DNA of 64,000 nt from Rhizoctonia solani (GCF_016906535.1 NC_057383.1:62001-126000); one strand, 5' to 3'. Positions 47,953 to 62,100 are shown, counted from the first letter of the stretch. Notes: generated by a model not told the origin, from the sequence alone. Translations and numbers: made by a program.

Positions 47953-50084
47953 TCACTTCTTGACCTTGGCAACCTCATGCAAATAAGTGCCAAGAAGCTT
48001 GGTCTGGAACAGATAATCAATACCCTACGAATCAAGAGGATCCATATAAGGGATACTCACTCCGTTTATGTAGTTTGACAAATCCAACTTCTCGTTAGTC
48101 GAACTGCACATGCAATCAGTGAAATAACGCCATATTGAGAGGGTAGAGGCTCACTGGGCACCATCACTACCTCGTCCCATAGGCAATAATAAAACATTAA
48201 CATTCAACGCATCGGCAAAGGTCAGCGTAACGGGAATCGAGCCTCCCTCCCGCGTAAGGTTCGGCTCCTTGCCGTAGATCGCCTACAGTTCAGAGAGTAA
48301 GATTGGTGGAGCTCCAGTTTGTAGCATTAATGGACTTACTTGAGTGGCGTTGGAAGCTGCTACAAAGTTCCAGTGGTTCGGATCCGTGAGATACGGCTTT
48401 CCACCGCTCAAAGCCTCAACGGTTAACTTGCACTTGGAGTTAAGCAATCCGAATTCGTATTCGATGTACCGCTTGACGATAGAGTCGACGACTTCTCTGA
48501 GTACGAAGGGATTAGTAGAAGAGCAGAGCAATAGTAGAAGGCTTACGGTGTCATGCTGGGTACCAGGCGGAGCGAGAATTTGCCTGACCCGCACTCGTCA
48601 ATCATATGCATATATATTACAATAAATTACCTTACCAACAACCGTGGCTGGGATGATTGTCGGAGACTCTACGCCAGTGCTGTCGAATGAGCTTTCGATT
48701 GTGTGGATTGACAAACTTGGGTAACGCATCCTGCCCATAAGAACATCGACTTTGTCGTCAGAGAGTGCGATAGATGCGCCAACAGCCTTGTCGATATCCT
48801 ATCCAAGTTAAACTTTTTGTCAATTTTATTGCTTCTGGGCCACGGAAGGGTACGTACTTCAATGGAGTAATCCATCTTTTCATAGCGGGCACTTTACAGA
48901 GAATTAATAAAGCTACATTTTTCCAGTAAGGAACTTACCGTTCATCGGGAGTCAATTTGTCTACAAGCTCATTGATTTTTGGAATCAGGATCTTTCCTTG
49001 GGAGTCTACCAATTTCGAGAACACCTGGACTAGATTGGTCATAGGCTAAGCTGCGCTTCAACAAATGTGCTACAAGAAATAACAACGTTTTATGTACCTC
49101 ATGTACGCAATTTCCGTAAAGACCAGAATGCAAATTGTGTGCAGGTCCCGAGATGGTTACTTTGAAGTACGATATTCCTCGCTGTATGCGTGGTAGGATT
49201 AGCAATCACTCCCGAACCTGTAGGATGTACGCACAAGACCATAGGTCAAGCAAGGCTAACAATTCATTAGATTCGCTCCTCAGAAAATCCGAAACCCAGA
49301 GCTTACGGTGGTGTCGTTAAGCCAGTAGTTGTCCGAGATGCAAACACAGTCAACTCCGTGGAAGAATTTTCCCGATCCAGCCTCAGCCTTGATCAGATCA
49401 TCCAGCCCTTCACTTCCGCTTTCCTCCATGCCTAAGTAGATTGCCTGGTATCAAGTTGCTGCAGTGGAGATAGGTAGCTCTTACCTTCAAAGCACATTTT
49501 CAGATTAACTGGCAACTCGGTGCCAGAAGCCTTATGCGCCTCTAGCACATTGATCCATGCCATCAAAGGCCCTTTGTCGTCGGTTGACCCACGTCCATAC
49601 AACCTATCGGTCGTCTTGTCGTGGTTTAATTCAAATGGATCACTCTTCCATCCGTCAGCTTGCTCAGCCTATCTCGGATTGTGTAAATTATGGTATCTGT
49701 GTGAATCGCGGAACATACCGGCTGAACATCATAGTGCGCGTAAATTAAGACAGTTTTCTTATTTTTGTCATTCCCGATGCTACCCAAAACAACTGGGGGG
49801 AGTTCCACTTTTTGGCCTTCAAGGATTTGTGTTCCCAGTTCTACAAGTTTGGTAGTCACTCCAACGGCATCGAGTTGCGCTTGGACGAACTCGCCCATCT
49901 CCTTGACCCGCGGGCGGTGGGAGGGATCTCCGGAAACACTTTGAAAAGCTTTGAATAAACGGTGGAGTATATCATAAGATACTAGGACTTACCTCGGGAT
50001 CGCGATAGCATCGGCCAAGCGTTTGATGAATGCGTCCTTGTGTGCATCAACGTAGTTGAGGAATCCCTCTGGTGCGGCGGACAT
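47953..50084 (-). CDS. Cys-Gly metallodipeptidase (M20 family), copy 2
   Basis: A tandem paralog of the neighbouring DUG1 gene, same strand and same exon plan. The ATG at 50082-50084 starts [31 protein letters not shown] and EESGSEG are intact. [37 protein letters not shown] and [11 protein letters not shown] follow, and the chain ends [11 protein letters not shown] at TGA 47953-47955. Differences from copy 1 are scattered across the whole length, with no frame break seen, so both copies look usable. Which copy serves glutathione turnover, and whether substrate range differs, cannot be told from sequence. Confidence 0.88.
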
Positions 50085-51475
50085 ATTGATCTGTAATTTC
50101 TTATTATAATGGATAATATTATGTTTATCGGGCCACTTACATGTGTGGTTGCGATGGGTAAGAGAGACAGACTGGGTCTACAAAGTCTAACACTTTCGCT
50201 TTATATACACGCTTGGATCTCATATACAACCCGTGGAACTATCGTTTAGACCGAAATGTGCCAGGATGTACGCTCCACAGGTGAACGGAGATACCCAAAT
50301 TAAGTACCCAATACATTATCTATTCTACCCTCTCTTGTTCCACGGCGTAGTCAACAGTGCCTAAAGCATTCAGTTCTACATCATGTGCCTCCGGTTGGAA
50401 GATTATGGATAATTTGGGGGCCTAGGTCAGACACTTACACGCATATGCTGATCTTACAAATTGCTAAATTAAGAAGCGCCAAGAGCAAGTGTGACACTAG
50501 TTTGACCAATGAACACAGATTGCTGAATTACTGCGATACTCATGATGTAAATTCAGCTATTGATGCCATCATGTGGCTTAGGAAGATCGGATGGCCCGAG
50601 ACACTGAACGGCACAACTTACTGTATTGTCCAGTGTGCATGACCTCATGCCCCCGTCGTTTATGGGTGTTTAGTAACGCACTCACTTGTTATGTGCCCGA
50701 ATAGATGTCCGTGTATAATGAGATTGAATTACGCCGTCACGATCCTTGCGATAAGCAAGGCGATGATGACATTGTGGCTGACTTCTCTCGTACTATATCT
50801 GCTGGCAGAACCTGGTGGCAGGCTGAGCCCCATTCTTGGCTTCCCACCCGATATGGACATCTGCAAGCGAATAGATCAACCGGGGACTTAAGATATTAGA
50901 TGCCGTTGATTTCAACGATTTGGCCACAGTGGGAATGATAGAAAGATGGCTCTGGATTGATGAATACACGTTACTTCACTGTGTTCCCCTAAGGTGCGGA
51001 TTACTGGCAAAATCTGCACCCTGGGGTCCGGGTTTTCATTCCCGAGACGCGTGACCTCTGGGCCAATTATAGTGAGGGTGCGGATTTTTGGCAAAATCCG
51101 CATCTTTTGAGTTCATGGTGCTAGTTTAACTGGTCGGTTACGCTATTGATGACTGGCATATATTGTCAGGTATCTAACCTGCACGGGACATCTCAGTAAG
51201 ATGGGAGACGAGCGTGCAGGAATAGAGTAGCCGATGCAGGAATACACAGAACCCCTAAATGGGATAGGGGTGGAAGTCTCGACCGTCGAGGACCACACAA
51301 TCACCTGACGGCACTAACGCGCCGTACACCTAACATATACACGACAGAAAGTACCTATTGTTGATTTACTTGCAAGCAAGTATATTTCAGGTTTACATAG
51401 ATGAGCGAAAACGCAATGGTATATCTTTATTTTGTTACATGTTCCAAGCATACAGCCTTTTTCTTCATTAGAACA
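50085..51475. other. Intergenic region with a mini inverted-repeat element
   Basis: No gene was recognised; frames such as 50385-50642 (+) lack family features. The stretch contains the short repeat pair described at 50991-51108 and the upstream region of the second dipeptidase gene. Confidence 0.4.
50991..51108. repeat. About 115-bp MITE-like unit with hairpin ends
   Basis: Its two ends contain TGCGGATTACTGGCAAAATC (50995 on) and TGCGGATTTTTGGCAAAATC (51080 on), each continuing to TGCA or CGCA. The second forms a perfect 10-bp hairpin (TGCGGATTTT / AAAATCCGCA) around TGGC. The left end also matches the complement of the right end, so the pair reads as terminal inverted repeats of about 30 bp. 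Confidence 0.45.
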
Positions 51476-54400
51476 CTAGAAGGAGAATTCACGCTTCAGC
51501 CCTCCCGTAGCGGAGAATGCCGTTACAAGCTTTCCACCATACCAGAGTTGTACCTGGCGAGCGTAGCGCACAGTGGAGTCCACTCTCAAGCTTGCTCGGA
51601 CTGCCTTGCCATTCAACCAAGTAAGATCCAGCGTCATACCACCGCGAATGCGAGCTCCTGAAATCGATCCCGAAGCCCAAGCAGACGGGAGCGCAGGCAG
51701 GAGCGTGACAGCCAATGCGTCGGATAATGAAGAAGTGTCCGGGGCTTGTATGAGTGCGTTCTAATATTGTTATGCGTTAATTAATTTTCCACAAGCAGTT
51801 TTGATTTACTGACCAATACGGCAGCCGGGTATCCCAAGTTAGCATCGATTTGGAAAATGGGATCATCTGCAAAGGGGTTGTATAAGCTCCAGAGGTTCTC
51901 TGCAAAGTTGCGATCGATAGCGTACTGCCAAGCGACATGAGTGGTGACCTTATATAAGTAGCACACAGACTCACAGTAAGGATGTGGTAGAACTGGGTTG
52001 AATTTTGCAATTGAGCCCAGCATGCCGCACGCCAGACTTTCTCCCAACCTAGTTCACGAGTAATTAATCAACGATTAATTCCAGGGCTAGAACACTCATA
52101 CCGGCATCCCCATCAGGCCCTGTCCCGTCGCCCCTGGATCTTAATGAAATCTCACTGGCTTTCAATACTTGTTCCCTGGTCAATTTTGGAATTCCTTGTG
52201 TTTGGCCGGTAGGCGCCTTGAAGTTGGTCAGAACGTAGCCAGGATAAAGTCCGATCAGATGCGATAAATGACGGTGGAGGTCATTGGAGCGATCAAATTC
52301 AGGCTTCCATTCTAGATTTGATGAGTGTGTTAGTCGCAGTAATTGCATAGACCACTTACCTTGAAGCTGGCCCCAAGATCCAATACGAATGCCCTTGTCG
52401 AGCTTGAGTTTCTTTGTCTCGATCTCTGTGGTCTGTAAATTAGTACATAGGATATCTTCAGGTAGTGAAGTACGCTCACCGTGCAAGAATTCCGTGTCCC
52501 TATCGCCAGATGCACCAAACCCCTTCTCGACTGCTTCGAACAATTGCCAAACGAGTTGCTGCGAGTGAGAGCATCCTGATACCCTGTTAAACTCGGGTAA
52601 ACATGCAAACGTAAAAAATGGCACGCACCAAGAGTGACGATCGCCTGTTCGGGAGAGTTGCAAGGAGCGGTTACCAGAGTGCCGTCTTTAAAGCGCTGAT
52701 CTTCAACTAGATGATCGAGCCAGAATAGGGCTACACCCTTGAGCAATGGCCATCCCTGGGAGCGCCACCAAGCTACATCATTTGTATAGTCAAAGTGATC
52801 ATAGACATGGATCATCTGTAAAAGAATTGAGCAATGTCTCTAAAAGTATTATGACAGGATGTACCATCCAAGCAGCAGATTCTGGGTAATTTGCCCATTC
52901 AGCGGGGTTCCAGCCTTCAAGCGCCTTCATACCAGTATGGCCAAAGACCTTCAAAGAGTATTAGAAATCGGTCACTGAGCTGATTAGCAATGAGTTTCCA
53001 TACATTCATCTAGGAAATCTGGGTTAGCTGGTATAGCCGAGCCAAGAGACATAGACCTACTTCATTGTGCGTTACCCAGCCGCGAGTGACATTATACAGC
53101 GTCTTTGCCGTCTCTGCACCACGTGGAGCCCATGTTTTCTGGACGAGGGGAATGAGGGCCAATTCAATAGATAGATCGACCAACTCACCGCCATGTAATC
53201 CCAAAGTGCAGAAGTCACTTTCATGTTAGTCATTTCAGCAAACCAATAATTCATCTGAATATTGATATTCGCATCTGTGGGACAGTGAGTTTTCAGTTTG
53301 TGGATTGGCCGTCAGGTAGGATGAACTTACGGTAATCTAGAAATTAGGTCTGTCAGCCGGACTACAAATTTCAACATTAGATACGAACCTCCGCTCCAGG
53401 GCGCCCCCGCATCACGAGCCCATACGCCTTGCAAATTGGCTGGAAGGTAGCTCCGAGTACTCGCGACAAGCATGTATCGACCGTAGTTAAACATCAGCCA
53501 TTCCAGGTATCTAGCAATGCGTTAAATAAAATTAAATATCAATATTTAAGCATACTTACGGGTTTCCGACGTCTGTTTTGTACTCTTTTCGTAGCTCTGC
53601 AGTCGTCTTCGTCTTCTCCATCTTCTGTCCAATGTCCAGCGAGAACCCTCCCAGTGCTGCCCGGTAGTCCCCAATGTGATTCGCCAGCCCATTCCCTACG
53701 CTCTCCTTCCCTGCCTTTGCCAGTAGCCCCACCAGTTCTCCATGCGGATCTGCTCCCTTGAACGTATACCTGCTTTGCGCGTTCCCTGTCTCCATCGAGT
53801 ACTCTGTCCCACCCACCCAGCTCACCCATGCTTCTGTGCTTCCTTTTGTTACCAGCACCGCATCTCCCGACTTGCCATCCACGACACATGCGGCGCTGCT
53901 GCCTGCAGGCCCGGCGTGGCGTATGCTGGCGAGTATCTCGTAGAGCATGCCCGGAGATGCTGCATAGCCGCGAAGCTGGATAGTGGAGGTGTCGAGGCAA
54001 GTGATGTTGCGAGTGGGCAGACCGTCGAGCGAGGAGAAGGAGAAGGTAGCTGAGAATGCGCCTGGTGCAGAAGATGCCGTATGTACAGTGCATGCCCGGG
54101 TGGGATTGGAACAGAAATAGGTTCTGTGTGCGGTTGGATTCGATCGACATTCAACGTTTGAATAAATGTTGCTCACCGGTTAAACGAGCTGCTGGGTTCA
54201 GTCCAGACAGTTTTCAAGATTGCACTGTCCATATCGAGCCATCTCGCATATTTGGTAGCTTTTCCGGAAGCGGTCCGGTTGATATCAAGATACCCAGCAC
54301 CGGAATAAGACCCTTTGGGCATATTTGTTTGAATGGGAAATGTTATCATCGAGACAATGCTTCTCACCGTATGCTCCTGCATCGATAGGCAGTGGCTCAA

Positions 54401-54923
54401 CACCTGGAAAACGTCGTCAATACCAGAAAATACATAGAGTAAATTGTGCTGCATTCTACTGAACACACCTTGGATTGTTCCATTTGACGAGGTAAAAATA
54501 GTGTTCCTGATCCTAGCCAATTGGGAGGCCAAATAAGTTTGTTCCGAAGGTTGATGATTGCCACCATTATAGTTCTACATGCCATTGTCAGTTTGACCAA
54601 CTCAGTAATGAAATAAACTAATATTACTCGGTCGGCGAACGGCCCACCTGACCATAGCGACTCTATATTCAACTGGATTCGGTCTGATACCGGATTGCTA
54701 TTTATCATAGCTATATCGAGAACTTATAAATGGGTTTCGCAATTCAGAGACTGAGACACCCACCACCTAAATAGCCATTCCCAATCGGTAGATACTGAGT
54801 CGACCAGTTCACAGCAGGTTCAGAGTACCAGAGGCCATTCCCGCTGACCGGAAACCCAGCGGGGACAGCCGATACAAAACCACCCGATGCCAGGAGGCCC
54901 AAAGCAAGAGAGACGAGTGACAT
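51476..54923 (-). CDS. Glycoside hydrolase family 95, secreted alpha-L-fucosidase
   Basis: A GH95 enzyme; the family cleaves alpha-1,2-linked L-fucose by inversion, and some members act on L-galactose. The start at 54921-54923 (MSLVSLALGLLASGGFVSAV) gives a signal peptide, so the protein is secreted. The N-terminal super-sandwich domain includes GLWYSEPAVNWSTQYLPIGN and DRIQLNIESLWSGGPFAD. The catalytic (alpha/alpha)6 domain has LPANLQGVWARDAGAPWSGD, NINIQMNYWFAEM (the Asn pair expected in the active site), PCNSPEQAIV (family glutamate) and DLHRHLSHLIGLYPG. GDGTGPDGDAGWEKVWRAA and DANLGYPAAVL follow, and a C-terminal beta domain ends LKREFSF at TAG 51476-51478. The gene has many exons and a product of about 820 residues. 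Confidence 0.88.
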
Positions 54924-55464
54924 TAGAGAGCCGACCAACCCGCGAGTGGTACAGAACGTGGGTAACTTATAGCATTCCTCGAGTAGCAGCAAATGCCGGA
55001 GATACGACCACCAATGAAGAGGAATCCGACAATTACGAGCTTCGAGCCATTAGATTTTGGAGGTTCTTGCATTACCTGCTGCTTGGGATGAATCTCATGA
55101 TCGCCTTCTCGTGCCTCGACTCCAGGGTGAGCCGGATTTCGGCTCATGCCACGTCGGTTATGTTTTCAATTTTGTTAAAAAGAACTCACTAAATTTGATG
55201 AATAAACCCATTCGAGCACGCCGCGATATTGCCCGTCTCTGGAAGATCGCTTGCTTCATGGACCTCGGAGGAACTTCGGTCCGCCTGTCGGCGCTTATTG
55301 TATTTGGCCAAACATTTACCTCCCGCGACATCCCACAACAAATAAAGCCATAATCGGTTGGAAACGCGATACATTCGTTTGGGGCTACTAATGATACATA
55401 AAAATAGGCGGCGAAAAGAAATTATACATGTTAGATTCTATAAGCGCGAGCTTACGATGGTAGC
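54924..55464. other. Intergenic, no gene seen
   Basis: 541 bp between the fucosidase start and the transporter stop, both on the minus strand. Short frames on both strands show no recognisable content. It would hold the fucosidase promoter. Confidence 0.45.
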
Positions 55465-57627
55465 CTATACGCTAGCTGCCGAACCAGAAGAGCTGTCAAT
55501 GTGCTCAATGTGACCAGCACCCTTTCCTTTCTTCTCAGAAACATCATACTCCCCACCTTGAGCAAACTCGGCGCTATTTATCTTGTAGTCCTTCCATTCT
55601 CGGGTGGGTATTTCACGCTCGAGCATCATATTAATCTGTTCAGAATCAGTTTCAACAAAGTGGATGACTGATACTGTATACTTACTTCTTCGAGTGAGCG
55701 TCCCAGAGTCTCTGGAATCATGAAGTAGACGAATAACCAGGAGATGACAGCACCACCAAAATAAATCCAGCAAACCATGGGGCCCAAGTTTGCACTGTCG
55801 GGGTTGTAAAGGTATGGCAGAGTAAAGGTAACAGCCCAGCTATCAAGACCATAATAAGCACGAGAACCCTATCATTAAAGCATAAAACTTACGCAGCAAT
55901 CCAAAAGGCACCGGTTCCCACAGACATGATCTTAGTACGGTTTTTCCCGGTAGCAAGTTCTGTAGCGACTACCCAAGCAAGCTATTCCAAGCAATAAGTC
56001 CCTATATGGCAGCACACGAACAGTATGACTCACAGGCCCCCAAGCCAAGTTGAAAACGAAGACGTAGATCATGATCATAGAAGCAATGGCGGTGTTCATG
56101 GCCTTGGAGCGGTCACGGACGATGCCCAAAGCACCACATACAACCAAAGTCGCTCCCATGACCACCATAGTATTGAGTAGCAAGGGACGGCGGCCAAATC
56201 GGTTGACCAAGAGGAAAGATACCAGAACCCCAGCGACTTCGAGGATATCAACCTATTTTCAAATTAAGAAAGTCGTTTCTCAAACCGAGAGTAAAACTCA
56301 CGATAATCGTCATTAAGAAGGCGTCAGTTTGTCCGATAGACTCAAAGAATACAGTTGCATAAGAGAAAATGAACTGAACACCAGAGACTACATATCGGGC
56401 GTTAGAACTAGCCAGAATAGTCCTGCGACTTCACTCACTTTGTTGACAAACTAAAATACCGAAAGCGCACAAGAATCGGCGGCGCTGAGTTCCCTTGAAG
56501 ACGTCAGCCCAGCGACTTTCTCCACCCGACGATTCCCTCTCAGCTTCACGCGCATTGACCATGGCATCAACTTGGTCCTGAACGATAATATCATCATTCT
56601 TCTTGTGAATACGTTCAAGAGCGCGATGGGCATCTTCGCTCCGATCCTTGGAAATGAGCCAGCGGGGAGATTCTGGGACAAATAGGAGGCCAAGAGCGAT
56701 GAGCAGAGTGCTGGGAAACGTATCAAATTTAGTTCAAGGGGATGATATAAATAGAATAGAAACTCACATGACGATATTAAAAGCGATCGGAAATCTCCAG
56801 GAAAAGGTTGACTGGACGTCCTTGGTTCCTATAATTTCACGTTAGGGCTTCTTATCCGCAGCTTGCTGTGACAACTTACCCTGCGCAACTACCGCACCGA
56901 TCACTTGGCCAATAGCGAGGAACAATTGCCAGGACGAAACCATGGCCCCTCGAATTGCGGCAGGAGGAATTTCAGCCAGGTATACTAAACGACCTTTAAT
57001 ACCAAAATAACGCGCGGACTATTGAAACAAACGTACATGGGACGCAATTGGATGCGATTCCGACGCCCGCTCCGAGGATGAGACGGCCAACGACGAGCAA
57101 AGGGGTAGATCCAACAACAATGAGCTGTAGAACTGCGCCGAGTGTGACGATCAGAACAACCATGAGACTGAAATATCATGAGTAACACATTAAGTAAAAG
57201 CTTTGGATGACCTACAGTGCTCCTTTGCGGCCACTGTGATCGCCAATTAAACCGGCGCTCAAGCTACCCAAGACTTCACCGACCTGGACAATAGATGCAA
57301 AAAGCGATTGGTTACTAGCAGTAATAACTTTGACTCCATCCTGAACTGTTCCAAAATCGTCCTTGAATCGAGTCATAGCGAGAATACCAGTAAAGTAAGT
57401 TCCTGGTCCAAAATTTAGGTGTAATTTATCCTAGAATGGACAGTGGCCATACCATCATATCCATACAAAACGGCTCCCAATACAAAAACCTGGTTCGATG
57501 TCAGGCTAGGTCTCTCTCAAATTTCGGTCAAACTTACCATGCAAAAGAGTAGCCCCCGTCGATTATGTGAGTGGAAGAGGCCTTTGCCCTGTCCAGAAGA
57601 GTCGGGTGTCGTGTTCGCGACGATCAT
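55465..57627 (-). CDS. MFS sugar transporter
   Basis: A sugar:proton symporter of the major facilitator superfamily (sugar transporter family), expected in the plasma membrane. The ATG at 57625-57627 opens MIVANTTPDSSGQGKGLFHS, and the first membrane helix follows after a splice (VFVLGAVLYGYDG). The loop with TYFTGILAMTRFKDDFGTVQ is followed by VGEVLGSLSAGLIGDHSGRK, the conserved D-x-x-GRK/R between helices 2 and 3. PESPRWLISKDRSEDAHRAL marks the central cytoplasmic loop, and VNRFGRRPLLL the equivalent loop in the second half. The chain ends with PETLGRTLEE and a hydrophilic tail (HIEHIDSSSGSAASV) to TAG at 55465-55467. About 12 helices lie over many small exons. The substrate cannot be named from sequence. 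Confidence 0.87.
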
Positions 57628-59158
57628 GGTGGAGGGTGGGGATGCGGGACTGAGGGTATCTTAAGGTGGGGAAAGATGGGGCCGAATGACAGTGTGGGTG
57701 GAATGCTTATATATACGCCCTGGGTTCGATACAACGCAAGCACGATGACCACCAAGGGTTGCTACTTACGGATTTTCATATCATGATTTTTTTGTATTTC
57801 AGTTGACCCCACCTCAGTGACTGGTCCGGTAACAAGTGCCGACTGATAGATCGGAAGGTTGGCCCGAAACGGGGTTCGACAGAAAATGCGGGGTCCTGGC
57901 AGTAGCCGACGCAGAGATGTACCCGTAAATGTCCGATCGACGAATCAAAGTCTGCCCTCGGTCATCATCAGCAGAGAGGTCAAATTTGAACTGGAATGGT
58001 TTGTATAGAGCGCTCGAGTTTCTCAATAGCAAGGCTAAATCGGACGATGTTCTTGATGTTCCTTAATACTATTGGTTTTCCATAGAGCACTCGGTTGTCG
58101 ATGTGGCACCCTCGCGTGTTTTCCATCTCGTTGAAGGCTGTGGTAAGTATTCTATTCTCCACACCATGACGTCAGCACGAATTGGCAAAAAGTGAAATAC
58201 TAAGTCAAATGAGCTCCCAAGCCCGTCATTTCTTCTTGTGATCTCGGTTGGAGCAATAAACACCCGATAAAGATAGAATTCTGGGCACACACGTTGGGGC
58301 GCGAATCACGTGCTCTGCGAATACCCAGAGCTTGTCGACGAGCGCCACTCTGCGTTCTCGAGCAGCCTGGCCGATTCGCGAGAGCATAGATCATCTGTAT
58401 GATTGATGTCAAATCGGGTGTATTCTCATAGGTACGCGCTATTCTAAAGCTCAGCCATAGCCTTCCAGAACGGCGTTTGCTTCCACGAGATGGATCAATT
58501 GGGAATGGGAACTACTATCTCGCCATCGCCTCTTTATCACGGTGATGTAGGCGCGCGCCGGGCGGTTCGCGGGTACACGCAGGTAACTGAATCCTTGCGG
58601 AACGAATCTACCTGCTTCGAGAACTACATCTTGTATTGAGAACTTGTGCCTGAAATATACACACACTAACAATATCCTTGGACTAAAGTTCACCCTGAGA
58701 TCTTGGTCAACAGCTCGTGAGAAGATTGACAAATATTATCTAGGACTTTCATCAGTGAAGATATTCTTGAAGACATTCGACAACAGCTCCTATGCAGGGG
58801 ATAATTCTATTGATTTGTCATTAAATCCATTAAATTCAATTGAAACACTTCCTTGTTGACAATAATTTGGCAGAATCTCTCATCCTCATTTCGTCAAGCC
58901 AGTTACCCTGTCACCACTAGGTAGCCAGACGATTTGTGCATACATAGACTTTAAATCTTAACATGAGTTTTGTCCCTAACACGGCAGTTGAATCTTCTTG
59001 TATATGCGCAATCGGCGATAAGCTGTCAACGCGGTGTTAAGACTTCATACTCTCATCCACAGGAAAACCTCGAAGGTCTTCCGGCATCTGCTCACGTTTC
59101 TGATGTTTCAAAGTCAGCGTGAGCTCGAGCTCAGAGGTCCCACTTACCTGTGTCAAGG
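57628..59158. other. Intergenic between transporter and kinase gene, possible upstream exon
   Basis: Minus-strand frames at 57814-58412 and 58451-58732 are unrecognised. At about 59062-59117 a CAG acceptor, a short open stretch (ENLEGLPASAHVSDVSKS) and a GTGAGC donor would join in frame to 59158, so the kinase gene may start further upstream than 59159. Confidence 0.4.
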
Positions 59159-62100
59159 ATGTACAACTCACCGCTGTGGTCTGGAGTGCTGGAGACTGTG
59201 ACAGACATCACAAAGTTCGTGCAAGTTGATCGAGCTACACAGGACATATATGAAGAAGCAGGGCTAGGGGGATCTGCGGATGTTTTTAGGTGAGTAAACA
59301 CAGCGAGGGCTTGGAATTGCCCTTATACTCAGCTAACTGCCTATTTTTCAGTGGGACGTATATCAACCAAGGTGGGAATGTAACCAAGGTTCGTGTGTCC
59401 GAACCGATCAACACACAAAGCTCATGTCATGTATCTTCTTAGGTTGCCATCAAATGCATTCGACCTTTTAGGCACGATACTGGAAAGAGTGATAACATAC
59501 AGATCGATAGAATCCAAAAGGTACTTGAGTAAGCCAGATCTCTTGTACTGCCAACTCACGGCTTTTGCCTAGAAATTACTGCGTGAATTTGAGATTTGGC
59601 GTAAGCTCAGTGGAGGAGTCAATATTATTGAGCTTATTGGAATAATGAATGGAATCGGACCACTACCGGCTTTTGTATGCGAGCTGTGTCCGTGGAACCT
59701 CCAAGATGTAAGTCACCTTGGCCAATTGATTCAACCACTCGCCAGTGGCGAAATGACAGTCGTACTCCAATTAGTATTTAGAAAGGAAAACGCCACCACC
59801 TCGACATACCAAAATGGTACCGACCTCAAAGTCCATTTCTTATTAAAATATTGGATTCTAATTTGGTTAAACACTGTAGATGACGGACACACTCCGTGGA
59901 TTGAGTTATATGCATGATTTTGAAACCGGTCCGATTGCTCATGGCGACATTAAATTGGTCGGTCAATATACCATCGAGGTAAACCCATCGCTATCTACTG
60001 ACTCACACTTAGAGCAATATTTTGGTAACTCCCAATGAGACGGCACTTATCTGCGATTTTGGTCGCTCGACCCAGCCCCACGATGGACCAAACGAAGTTA
60101 TTGTATCTGGCTCATCGCCGTTCGCAGGGACGGTACGATATATGAGCCCTGAACTTTTCGTACCCGAATTGGCAAGACCTAGCCCGGCAGCGGATATGTG
60201 GGCATATGGCTGCATTGCGCTCGAGGTAAAAAGAGTTGCCATGTACGGTGCATACAGTCATGCTGAGTTTGAACTTTCGGCAGATACTTTGTCGGCTCCA
60301 GCCGTACCATGGAGTTTCTAGTGACATATTGATCTCTAAGCTAATCAGAGGTGGCCATCCTCCGAGCAGTCGTCCCCACGGCCCAAGAGGAAGTTTAATC
60401 AATGACACCCTGTGGAACGTGCTTTCATCCTGTTGGGCTGCACAGGATTGGCGCCCCACCGCGCAGTTATTTCTCGAGAAATTGACCCTCATGTTACAGA
60501 GTGGAGAGATTCCGAGCTCGCCTATCCCTATGGACGTATTCTCTGGTTTCGACAGCGAGTCTATACCTTCATGGCCCAGTGAAATCAAAGACTTCGATGG
60601 GAAACTCGAATTCCTCATTCAGGTATCGACTAGTCTTCGTGCTACGGTATGGGCGTAAGCTTTGATTTTTGGTCATATTGGTTCATTCACCCAATTCTCC
60701 AATAGGGCTAATCTTCAAAACGGCAAGGATGTAGCAATAAAAGTTCCGCGGTTAAATGCCAGTATACAAAACAAGGCCCGCCACGATCAACTGAGATACG
60801 TATGAATATTGCTCTGAAGACTGACTGCCTCTAAAACGATCTATGGCTAGGTTGTACGGAAAGTGATTTCAAGTCGACTTGGGGTCCGCCACCGCAATAT
60901 CATTGATCTACTGGGGATCACCTCCGAATTTTCGCCACACGAAGGCATTGTCTTCGAATCTTGTTTCCGTTGGAACCTTGTGACGGTGATCATTTCCGTC
61001 CACCTATTTAAAGCCCCACCCAAATCTGAGACTCCTTCCCAGTACGTTAAAGAAAACCCAGTAATCCAGGAAGAATACACTTTACGCAAAGGTCCTATGG
61101 TAAACACCTATAGCTTGGTTGGTCTCCTAAAGCCAGTGTGTGTTCAACCAAACTAACATACGGGAAAGATGTGCGACATACTTGAGGGTTTGAGATACAT
61201 GCATAGCTTTCCGATCCCAATTCCCCAGGGTGATTTGATACCTGTATGGGGATTGCTTTTGTGTATACTCTTGGATACTAATTACCGGCTTCTTTTGAAA
61301 TTGTGTAGGAGAACATCTCTATAGACAGCGATGGCACCGCTAAAATTAGCCTGTTCAGCTTCGGGAGGGTATTGGCTACTTTGCCTTCCGGTGTTGGGGC
61401 GACAGCCTCTATAGGCCTGGTGCTCTCTCCCCGCTGGATGAGCCCAGAGCTTTTAGTCACAGACCAGCAACCCACAACAGAGTCCGACATGTGGGCTGTT
61501 GGTTGTATATGTTACTGGGTAAGCTATATGATTATTGGAGTCAGTCAATGTTCAAAATAATTATTCTATTAGATCCTTACCGGTATGAAACCTTACGCAA
61601 CTTTTAGTCGCGATGATTTTGCAGGGGTGGAAAGTATTGGGGGTCGGCCGCCGGCTACATTGGCTAGCGTATACCACCGCTACACTTGGATCACGAATGG
61701 AATCTGGAGTGCGATTGCTGGGTGCTGGAAGCACGATCCCCTATTTCGGACGAGCGCCAGAGATTTTCTTGATCTCTTGAAATCTCTAGAAGGAAGGAAA
61801 ATTCCGTGGCTACCAACTAATGTAATAGACTTTGCCGGAAAGATTAGGGCTGACTCTTCTCAGTATCAACAAAACAATACGGCGGAAGACCACTCATTCA
61901 TATGGAAGTGAGCCATTTCAAGGGTTTGCCACGTTTATTCTTAACTTAATTGCATACAAGGAATTTTGACTTAAAAAATCCAGAAGTCATAACGGAAGTG
62001 CGTATCAAAATGGCATTATACGAGTAAGTGAAGTCGCTGGTCAACAAGATACAATATTCAGCCACCCTGACTATGGCTAGAGCCACATACACACCAAAAT

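Noticed and set aside
53539..54150. 203-codon minus-strand frame within the fucosidase gene
   Set aside because: It overlaps the GH95 coding exon in another frame and has Arg/His-rich shadow composition.
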